In this document: one piece after another, positions 61,218 through 64,000 of the stretch
Layout of the letters: each line of letters begins with the position of its first letter
Numbering within the stretch: position 1 is the stretch's first letter
Origin: Porphyromonadaceae bacterium UBA7048
GTDB lineage: Bacteria > Bacteroidota > Bacteroidia > Bacteroidales > Muribaculaceae
DNA length: 64,000 nucleotides
Direction: 5' to 3'
Assembly: GCA_002493945.1 (NCBI GenBank)
Contig: DLAL01000070.1
Coordinates: 1 to 64,000 of the forward strand
Program-made: the position numbers and the translations under genes
Notes under the pieces: generated by a model
What the model saw: the letters and a program-made list of their open reading frames with translations, nothing else
Told to the model about the DNA's origin: nothing
Database searches by the model: none

Positions 61218-64000
61218 GACTCCGCCGACTTGTCATACATAATATAGCATCGATAGCCGATGCCGAAATCAACTTCGACGCCGCTCCGCTCGACAGCTCC
61301 GACGTATTCCTGATATGCGGAGAGACGGGCGCCGGCAAGTCAACCATCCTCGACGCCATATGCCTGGCGCTCTTCGGCACGGTGCCGCGCCTCGGCACGG
61401 GACGCACCGACGACTACGATGCCATACGCGCCAACGACCAGCGTCAGCTGCTCCGTGCAGGATGCGGCGAGGGATTCGTCACGCTCGACTTTCTGGGCAA
61501 CGACGGACATGACTACACCGCCGAATGGCGTGTGCGCAAGGCGCGCAACAAGGCGTCGGGCAAATTTCAGGACATCGAGCGCAGCCTCATATGCGACGGC
61601 AACCGCACGGGGGCCATCACGAAACTGCGTCAGGTCGACGCGGCCGTGCAGGCGGCTCTCGGCATCGACTACGAGCAGTTCGTGCGCACGTCGATGCTCG
61701 CACAGGGCGAGTTCACGCGCTTCCTCAAGGCCGACGACACCGAGAAGTCCGCCATACTCGAGAAGCTCACAGGCACGAGCGTCTATACGCGGATAGGTGC
61801 TGAGATATACCGCCTGACCGACGAGCGCCGCAAGGCTTACGAAGCAGTCAGTGCGCACATCGACAGTTCGGCACTGATGCCGGACGACGAAATCAAGGCA
61901 GTGCGTCAGCGCATAGCCGACATCATAGCCGAGTCAGACGGAAGGAACGCCACGCTCCGCGATCTCTCCGCCAGACTAACACGCGTGGAGCGCGAGGCCG
62001 AGCTGCGACGTCTGCTCGCCGCAGCCGAACAGCTCCTTGCGGAGAAAACACAGCGCCGTGACTCCGCCGATACAGCCGCACTCCGCCGGATGGCCGAACG
62101 CTGGCGCATGCTGGAACCGCAGCGCACCATCATCAACAATATACGGGCCGCACGCCTCGATGCCGACGATGCCCGTGAGGCACTCGCCCTTCAGAGACCG
62201 CGTCTGGCCGAAGCCCTCGGATGCCTCGGCAGGCTCAAGGACAGTCTTGACAGGCACATCGGCCGGCGCGGCGAACTTCAGGAGCGGCTGAAAGCACACG
62301 AAGGACGCATGACGGTCTACGCCCATTGGCCCGAAATAGTGTCGACGCTCGACGCTATCATGGCATCGCGTACAGCCACAGCGACGTCGGAAAATACTGT
62401 CGCAGAGACCACCGGAGCCATAGAGAAAGCGACCGCCGCGCTCGCTAAGCTCAAGGAGAAAGAGGCTGGGGCCAACGCACGCTGCACCGCCATCGCCGAA
62501 ACCGTAGCTGACACAGAGCGACGCATAGCCGCGCTCAAGGCGCCTGACGCCGTCAGCGCACGGCAGACGGCGGTCGAACGGCGGTCGGCCGCTCAGAATC
62601 TGATGCAGCGCCGGCAGGCTCTTGCCCGCAGTGCTGCGCGCCTCGCCGACGAACGCGCAGCACTCGCCGGGGCCGTGAAGATTCTAAAGGAGAAGCAGGC
62701 CGTCGTTCCGGCATCGGAGCGTGCCCTGACCGAAGCGCGTGTCCGCGCCGAATCGAGCCGTAAGCTCTTCGAGGTCGTCGACTTCAGCCGGCAGTCATGG
62801 GCCGCCACGGCGCGCGCCGCACTGACCGAGGGATGCACTTGTCCCGTCTGCCGTCAGCGTGTAGCCGTGTTGCCTCCTGCCGAGGAGGTGCTTGTGGAGC
62901 AGTGGAAGGCCGTCAGAGCCAAAGCCGATGAAGACGCACGCGAGGCAGAACGACAGAACTCGGCTCACAGCGCGCTTCTTGCCGCCCTCGACTCCGAGAC
63001 GAAACGTATTCAGACCGAAACACAGCGCATCGACAATGCCGAAGCTGATATCCGCGCCGAATCCGAGGACTGCTCCGCAGCTGCCCTGCGTCTTGGCGTG
63101 GCAGCTGATGAGGCGGACACAGACCGCGCGCTGGCAGACATCATAGCCCGCTGCGAGGCCGACATCACGCGCTGCGACAAGACCATAGCCGACGAAAGCG
63201 TCCTGCGGCGTCAGGCTGACGAAGCGCGCAAGACCCTCGCCGACGCTCAGAAAGAGCGTGACGAGGCCGTGGCACACCGAGCCGAGGCCGAGAAGAATCT
63301 GCGCGGACTCGCCGTGCGGATTGAGGAAGCTGAGAAATCCATTGCCGCGAACCGTGAGAACGAAGCACGTCTCACGCACAAGCTCGGCGAAGTCGAGGGT
63401 TTCGGCAAGTACTGCGTACGGGCCTTGGCCGACCCGAAAACATTCAAGGAGCGCGTCGAGGCATGCCGCGCCGACTTCGACAGCATAACGAAACTCATCG
63501 AAGACAACGACCGCGAGTACCACAGGCTCACTGACCTCACCGACGCATGCGGCCGCATCCGCGACGCCATCGTGCTTGCAGTCCCGTCGTGGACCGACAC
63601 CGAGCCGCTCCCGTCGCAGACGCAGGACGCCGACATTCAGGACCTCCTTACAGACATATCGGCCAAAGCGCGTTCGGCTGCCGACCGGCTGACCCGTGCA
63701 TCGGCCGTAGCGGCGCGGCTCGAAGCCGAAATCTCGACATTCATCAACGACAATCCCGGGATGACCCGTGCCGACCTCGACAGCATCGCCGCCCGGCCTC
63801 AGTCCGAGATTCTCGAAGCCGAAGCGTCCGTAAAGGAAGCCGACGATGCCGTGGTCAGCGCACGCGCTGCCGTCGACACAAACGCGGCCCATCTGAAGAC
63901 GCTTCTCGAAAGCGATGTGCGCCCTGCCGAAGGCGACACGCCTGCCTCGCTCCGCTCTGCCATCGATGCTGTCAGCGGCATACTCGACAGCCTGAACCGC
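61214..64000 (+). CDS. sbcC: Exonuclease subunit SbcC (Rad50 family), cut by the window edge
   Basis: The open frame runs for 929 codons to the last base with no stop, so the C-terminal ATPase half (signature and Walker B) is missing from view. Walker A GETGAGKST is at 36-44. Long coiled coils fill the rest, with a zinc-hook CPVC at 543-546 where two SbcC arms dimerise. Rad50-type ATPase partner of SbcD. The ATG overlaps the sbcD stop, so the two are co-translated. Confidence 0.95.
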   Translation, partial: MRLRRLVIHNIASIADAEINFDAAPLDSSDVFLICGETGAGKSTILDAICLALFGTVPRLGTGRTDDYDAIRANDQRQLLRAGCGEGFVTLDFLGNDGHDYTAEWRVRKARNKASGKFQDIERSLICDGNRTGAITKLRQVDAAVQAALGIDYEQFVRTSMLAQGEFTRFLKADDTEKSAILEKLTGTSVYTRIGAEIYRLTDERRKAYEAVSAHIDSSALMPDDEIKAVRQRIADIIAESDGRNATLRDLSARLTRVEREAELRRLLAAAEQLLAEKTQRRDSADTAALRRMAERWRMLEPQRTIINNIRAARLDADDAREALALQRPRLAEALGCLGRLKDSLDRHIGRRGELQERLKAHEGRMTVYAHWPEIVSTLDAIMASRTATATSENTVAETTGAIEKATAALAKLKEKEAGANARCTAIAETVADTERRIAALKAPDAVSARQTAVERRSAAQNLMQRRQALARSAARLADERAALAGAVKILKEKQAVVPASERALTEARVRAESSRKLFEVVDFSRQSWAATARAALTEGCTCPVCRQRVAVLPPAEEVLVEQWKAVRAKADEDAREAERQNSAHSALLAALDSETKRIQTETQRIDNAEADIRAESEDCSAAALRLGVAADEADTDRALADIIARCEADITRCDKTIADESVLRRQADEARKTLADAQKERDEAVAHRAEAEKNLRGLAVRIEEAEKSIAANRENEARLTHKLGEVEGFGKYCVRALADPKTFKERVEACRADFDSITKLIEDNDREYHRLTDLTDACGRIRDAIVLAVPSWTDTEPLPSQTQDADIQDLLTDISAKARSAADRLTRASAVAARLEAEISTFINDNPGMTRADLDSIAARPQSEILEAEASVKEADDAVVSARAAVDTNAAHLKTLLESDVRPAEGDTPASLRSAIDAVSGILDSLNR

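Overview
The window is a GC-rich (roughly 60 percent by eye), densely packed bacterial chromosome segment. Three things point to Bacteroidota, most likely Bacteroidales. First, promoters repeatedly match the Bacteroidota pattern TTTG-N19-21-TAnnTTTG. Second, several gene families are typical of that phylum: the bat aerotolerance operon, the DUF4835/PorD-like and DUF5723 families, Smr with a DUF2027 region, and a subclass A2-type beta-lactamase. Third, lipoproteins carry acidic residues directly after the lipobox cysteine. The high GC and a fucosidase suggest a gut lineage such as Muribaculaceae, but that is a guess. I see no insertion sequences, phage genes, CRISPR arrays or rRNA. The only RNA gene found is tRNA-Pro(TGG).

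Layout. 1-280 holds a strong terminator and the dnaN promoter. 281-10815 (+) is a tight housekeeping run: dnaN, a DEDDh exonuclease, coaBC, a DUF4835 protein, recN, rlmB, an ABC-F ATPase and an M13 metallopeptidase. 10921-14886 (+) holds a small membrane protein, a large predicted surface lipoprotein and a DUF5723 outer-membrane protein. A lone lipoprotein lies on the minus strand (14968-15954). 16173-24697 (+) is an eight-gene bat operon: moxR, DUF58, a one-TM protein, then batA to batE. Next come a small HTH protein with dyads in its promoter, a three-part universal stress protein and an apparently exported nitroreductase. A GH95 fucosidase (minus) starts back-to-back with tRNA-Pro at 29401.

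After a 335-base gap, 29810-39740 is all minus strand: an FNT channel, a sigma/anti-sigma/Spy-like trio, then a tight set GT2, U32 peptidase, PHP phosphatase, CstA and FloA, and a PD40 protein. The PD40 gene is divergent from an exported transglutaminase (+). 41244-47983 (minus) is mlaE-mlaF-holB-addB-like-hemW. 48236-55790 (+) is udk, lptB, glnS, a repeat protein, cdsA, the Smr protein and a flavodoxin/ferredoxin. The right end holds a class A beta-lactamase, an orphan lipoprotein and clpB (all minus), then sbcD-sbcC (+), with sbcC cut by the window edge.

How it fits together. Most of the window is envelope biogenesis (bat complex, MlaEF, LptB, CdsA, FloA, surface lipoproteins) mixed with DNA replication and repair (DnaN, HolB, RecN, AddB-like nuclease, SbcCD) and stress response (ClpB, Usp, ECF sigma unit). 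The most interesting regulatory features are the dyads sitting in promoters (bat operon, the small HTH gene, the PD40/transglutaminase divergent region) and a tRNA promoter embedded in the start of an antisense fucosidase gene. I found no clear new defence or mobile system.
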